From NCBI RefSeq assembly GCF_018327685.1, contig NZ_BNEL01000001.1, forward strand, positions 3,038,001 to 3,102,000: a DNA stretch of 64,000 nucleotides, in the 5' to 3' direction. The notes under the pieces are model-generated. The model made no database searches, had not been told where the DNA came from, and saw nothing but the letters and a program-made list of their open reading frames with translations. Both the position numbers and the translations under genes were made by a program. This DNA is from Streptomyces sp. TS71-3 (GTDB lineage Bacteria; Actinomycetota; Actinomycetes; Streptomycetales; Streptomycetaceae). Shown one piece after another: positions 60,911 to 64,000 of the stretch; the stretch's first letter is position 1; each line of letters starts with the position of its first letter.

Positions 60911-61468
60911 GGGACTTACTCCTTGGCTGCGCTTGTCGCACTGTGCTTGCGGCGCACCTCGTCCGTGCACCGCGGACCCGCTTCGGCAAGTCCGACAGGC
61001 ACACGCGCCAGAGGTCGGCAATCGTTCAGATAAATCTCGACGAGCCTGTTGGCGGGGGTCCGGAACCGTCTTCGACGCGCTCCGGTCGAGCAGGGGTGGA
61101 GCGGTCGCCGCGGTGTGATGAAATGCCTCAGGCGCGGCGTCCCGACCCGGCGGAGGCGTGGCCCGGGTGCCGGGTGCGCCGGCGGGAGCGGGGCCGCCAC
61201 CAGGCCCGTCGTCCCGTTCGGGGCCGGTGCCCGGCGCGGTCCTCGCCGCCGTTTGGGCGCGGCACGGGCGTTGGCGCCGCGCTCGACAGGCGGGCCGTGG
61301 GGTTTTCGCGGGCGCGCGGCGAAAAAATCCGAATTCCCGGTGAATTCATGGTGACAAGACGGTCGAGTGGAGCAACCGTTCCCTGCGGCCCCTGATCCAA
61401 CGGGTGTCCCGTGCGGCCCCCGGAGGTGCGCACCGACGAACGTCACCGAACCGAAAAAAGGGGACCTC
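60911..61468. other. Long divergent intergenic region
   Basis: 558 bases between the multicopper oxidase and acyltransferase genes. Open frames here show no family likeness. AT-richer patches at about 61027-61045 and 61320-61360 (gaaaaaatccgaattcccggtgaattc) may be the two promoters. No RNA gene was recognised. Confidence 0.45.
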
Positions 61469-63556
61469 TTGGCTCAGGCCACCGTACGTCCAGTAAAGCG
61501 GACGTCACACTCCGAAACCGCGGCCGGCGGACCGGCGTGGCGGCTCGACATCCAGGGGTTGCGCGCGCTCGCGGTGTCGCTGGTCATTCTCTCGCATGCC
61601 GGTGTGCGCCATTTCAGAGGCGGTTACACAGGTGTCGACGTCTTCTTCGTGGTCTCGGGCTTCGTCATCACCTCGATGCTGGTGCGCGAAATATCGCTGG
61701 CCGGACGAATATCCATTCAGAAATTCTATGCACGCCGCGTGCTGCGCCTGCTTCCCGCCTCGACGGTCGTCGTCGCGGCCACGCTTGCGGGCTCTTATCT
61801 CTTTCTTTCGAAGATACGCTTCGTCGATTACGCCCTCGACGCGCTGACCAGCACGCTGTACTCCGTCAACTTCCGGCTGGCCCTGACCGGCACGGACTAT
61901 CTGAACGAGAGCAGCCCGCCCTCGCCGTTCCAGCATTTCTGGTCGCTTGCGACCGAGGAGCAGTTCTACGTGGTGTGGCCGCTGCTCCTGCTGCTCAGCT
62001 GGAGGCTGGCCCGCCGCCGGCCGCGCCTGTTGCCGTTGCCGCTCGCGGTGCTCTGCCTCGCCTCGCTGGCGGTGTGCGTGGCCGTCACCGAGAAATCGCC
62101 GTCCTGGGCCTATTTCGGTTCGCACGCCCGCCTCTGGGAACTCGGCGCCGGCTCCCTCCTCGTGTTCTTCGCCGACCGCATCGGCCGGCTGCCCGGGGGG
62201 CTCAGGGCGGCCCTGTCGTGGACGGGGCTCGGGGGCATCCTGCTCGCGGGGCTCACGTTCGACAACGCGACACCCTTTCCCGGATACCACGCGCTCCTGC
62301 CGGTTCTCGGGACGCTCCTCGTGCTGGCCGGAGGCTGCCGTTCCACGCGGTTCGGCGCGGAACTGCTGCTCGGCAGGCGGCCGGTGACCTGGGTGGGCGG
62401 AGTCTCCTACAGCTGGTACCTGTGGCACTGGCCGCTGCTGGTCGTCATGCCCGCCGCGCTGGACAGGCCCCTGACGGCCCGGTTCGGACTCGCGCTCTGC
62501 GCGGTCGCGCTGCTGCTGGCGTGGCTGACGTTGCGGTTCGTGGAGAACCCCATGCGCTACCACACGGCGTTCAAGAGACGGCCGCGGCGCGCGCTGGCGC
62601 TGGGCCTCACCCTCACGACCGGTGGCGTGGTGGTCGCGCTGGTCGCCGCCGACTTCCCGCCCTCCATCAGCTCCGGAAAGTCCGCTCCGGTCCTCAGCGC
62701 GGAACTCGCGGACGCCGAGGACCCCGTGGCCCGTCTCGGCGAGTTCCTGGCGGCACCCGCCACCGCCGTGCCGAAGAACCTGACACCGGCGCTCACCGAG
62801 GTGAAGGCCACGGAGTCCGAGATCTACCGGGACGGGTGCCACGTGGACTACCAGAGCACGCAGGTGCGCCCCTGCGTCTACGGCGACCCCTCCGCGAAGC
62901 GGACCGTGGTGCTCTTCGGCGACTCCCACGCGGCCCAGTGGTTTCCCGGCCTGAACCTGCTGGCACGGGAGAGGCACTGGAGACTCGTCTCGCTGACGAA
63001 GGCGTCCTGCAAGGTGGCCGACGTGACCATCACGGTGCAGGGCAAGCCCTACTCCTCGTGCGACACATGGCGGGACAAGGCGCTGGACCGGATCGCCGAG
63101 ATGCATCCCTCGCTGGTCATCGCGTCCTCGTCCGACGCGGGCGACCCCTCGCACCCGTCCGGCGACCTGGCCGCGCAGTGGACCGACGGTTTCGCGCACA
63201 CGTTCCGGCGCCTGAACGCCGGCGCCGACCGGGTGGTCGCCCTGTTGGACACGCCCTGGCCCCACGGTGACGCCGTGGACTGCGCGGGCGAGCACCCCTT
63301 GGGGCTGGACGCCTGCGCGTCCGACGTACGCCGCGCGGTCAAGGACCCCCGGAAGGCGACGGAGATCCGTGCCGCGGCCCGGCGGACCGGAGTGTCGGTG
63401 ATCGACCCCGTGCCCTGGCTGTGCGCGCCCGGGGGGAACTGCCCGGCGGTGGTGGGAAACACCCTCGTCTACCGCGACGACAGCCACATGTCCGAGGCGT
63501 ACTCCGAGGCCCTGGCGCCTGTCCTGGACAAGGCGCTCGCGTCGGCGGGCCGTTAG
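61469..63556 (+). CDS. OafA-type membrane acyltransferase with C-terminal SGNH domain
   Basis: 695 aa from TTG 61469, placed just after AAAAAAGGGGA; upstream in-frame ATG 61367 would add 34 unlike residues. Residues about 20-370 are an acyltransferase-3 domain with ~10 TM helices: LDIQGLRALAVSLVILSHAG, HFWSLATEEQFYVVWPLL, GVSYSWYLWHWPLLVVMP. Residues about 430-690 form an extracytoplasmic SGNH hydrolase-like domain with nucleophile FGDSHAAQW and Asp-x-x-His in YRDDSHMSEAYS. Such fusions O-acetylate surface polysaccharides, wall polymers or glycolipids. The acceptor here is unknown. Confidence 0.9.
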   Translation: MAQATVRPVKRTSHSETAAGGPAWRLDIQGLRALAVSLVILSHAGVRHFRGGYTGVDVFFVVSGFVITSMLVREISLAGRISIQKFYARRVLRLLPASTVVVAATLAGSYLFLSKIRFVDYALDALTSTLYSVNFRLALTGTDYLNESSPPSPFQHFWSLATEEQFYVVWPLLLLLSWRLARRRPRLLPLPLAVLCLASLAVCVAVTEKSPSWAYFGSHARLWELGAGSLLVFFADRIGRLPGGLRAALSWTGLGGILLAGLTFDNATPFPGYHALLPVLGTLLVLAGGCRSTRFGAELLLGRRPVTWVGGVSYSWYLWHWPLLVVMPAALDRPLTARFGLALCAVALLLAWLTLRFVENPMRYHTAFKRRPRRALALGLTLTTGGVVVALVAADFPPSISSGKSAPVLSAELADAEDPVARLGEFLAAPATAVPKNLTPALTEVKATESEIYRDGCHVDYQSTQVRPCVYGDPSAKRTVVLFGDSHAAQWFPGLNLLARERHWRLVSLTKASCKVADVTITVQGKPYSSCDTWRDKALDRIAEMHPSLVIASSSDAGDPSHPSGDLAAQWTDGFAHTFRRLNAGADRVVALLDTPWPHGDAVDCAGEHPLGLDACASDVRRAVKDPRKATEIRAAARRTGVSVIDPVPWLCAPGGNCPAVVGNTLVYRDDSHMSEAYSEALAPVLDKALASAGR

Positions 63557-63597
63557 GGAGGCACCCGTGCCGGCGGCCCGCCGGGGAGGGCGTTCGC

Positions 63598-63638
63598 GCC
63601 GTCCGGTGCGTCCGCGACCCGCGGACGCACCGGACGGC
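63598..63638. terminator. 18-bp-stem bidirectional terminator
   Basis: GCCGTCCGGTGCGTCCGC (63598-63615) pairs perfectly with 63621-63638 around a tight loop, between the convergent acyltransferase and phytase-like genes. Confidence 0.9.
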
Positions 63639-63669
63639 AGGGGGTAAGGCAGGCGGAGTCGGGTGCCCG

Positions 63670-64000
63670 TCAGGGCAGCGCCAGGGCGATCACCTGGGTG
63701 ACCTCGTCCGAGGAGAAGTTGTCGTCGCTGACGAGGACGAGGGTCCGCTCACCGGTGGCGAGTCGCGGCCCCCATGTCATGCCCTCGACGTTGTCCACCG
63801 TGGACAGCGGGAGGTCGTCCAGGTCGACGAGCAGTTGCTTGCCCATCGGCCGGAGGGCGGCGGCCGACGCCAGCGAATCCCGGTTCTGGATCCGGGTGGC
63901 GCCCCGCGTGGTGGCGTCGAAGATCCGGATCCTGAAACCGGAGCCGGGCACGTACGTCCGCTCCATGACCAGGTACCGGTTCGCGTCACCCGGATACGCC
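63670..64000 (-). CDS. Phytase-like domain protein, C-terminal part (cut by window edge)
   Basis: The frame is open to the right edge; 110 residues are visible. Stretches YPGDANRYLVMERTYVPGSG, FRIRIFDATTRGATRIQN, NVEGMTWGPRLATGERTLVL and the end SDDNFSSDEVTQVIALAL are typical of the 'esterase-like activity of phytase' domain. This is a propeller often found in secreted actinobacterial proteins. An internal ATG at 63966 is not the start, because family sequence continues upstream of it. Function beyond the family name is not known. Confidence 0.85.
   Translation of the reverse strand, partial: AYPGDANRYLVMERTYVPGSGFRIRIFDATTRGATRIQNRDSLASAAALRPMGKQLLVDLDDLPLSTVDNVEGMTWGPRLATGERTLVLVSDDNFSSDEVTQVIALALP

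Overview
The window is typical high-GC actinomycete chromosome and most resembles Streptomyces. GC is very high, GTG and even TTG starts are common, neighbouring genes overlap by ATGA/TGATG/GTGA, secreted and Tat-exported proteins are abundant, and the intergenic 'cagttccccgcgcccct' type repeats are those scattered through Streptomyces genomes. I do not name a species. No rRNA, tRNA, CRISPR array or IS transposase is visible.

Layout. 0-16 kb: the end of a repeat-tailed protein, a ricin-lectin membrane protein, a PQQ-like propeller protein with an apparent one-base frameshift, a one-pass protein with a periplasmic-binding-protein-like outer domain, a metallophosphoesterase, a YceI protein, a secreted CocE/X-Pro peptidase-like hydrolase, a cytochrome P450 (with a TTA codon), an epoxide hydrolase and a PAS-GAF-SpoIIE phosphatase. 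16.2-22.5 kb: a tight four-gene operon of ribokinase-type kinase, LacI regulator, NCS1 nucleobase-type permease and GH106-like glycoside hydrolase.

22.5-42.3 kb is the centre of interest. A phosphonate-binding protein gene (phnD) lies at 22.8-23.7 kb. A translationally coupled C-P lyase operon (phnF, then phnG-H-I-[J-K fusion]-L-M, an IMPase-family gene and a PhnZ-like HD gene) runs from 33.7 to 42.3 kb. Between them sits a 9.2 kb cassette bounded by perfect 154-bp direct repeats (24048-24201 and 33405-33558). The cassette encodes a class I lanthipeptide of the FxLD type: a PIMT-like methyltransferase, a 64-aa precursor with an Asp-Gly in its Cys-rich core, a full-length LanB, a LanC and an extra stand-alone SpaB_C/thiopeptide-type protein. 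A divergent pair follows, a SLOG-fold protein and an XRE regulator. LanB carries three TTA codons and the regulator one, which suggests bldA control. In the C-P lyase operon, PhnJ and PhnK are a single 621-residue protein and PhnI carries a repeat-built C-terminal tail. PhnC, PhnE, PhnN and PhnP are not in the window.

42.5-54 kb holds mostly secreted or metabolic single genes: an SDR, a lactonase-like propeller, a DUF574 methyltransferase between direct repeats, an alpha/beta hydrolase, a GH92 lipoprotein, an M28 peptidase, a YbhN-like membrane protein, a 66-aa membrane protein and another secreted propeller. 54.1-57.5 kb is a gene graveyard. A type II thioesterase and a PKS ER-KR-ACP piece are both frameshifted, and they abut an Rhs/YD-repeat fragment truncated at both ends. 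57.5-64 kb holds an Ohr gene plus a DUF308 gene with tandem operator-like palindromes, a Tat-exported multicopper oxidase with a Met-rich tail, an OafA-type acyltransferase with an SGNH domain, and the 3' end of a phytase-like protein gene.
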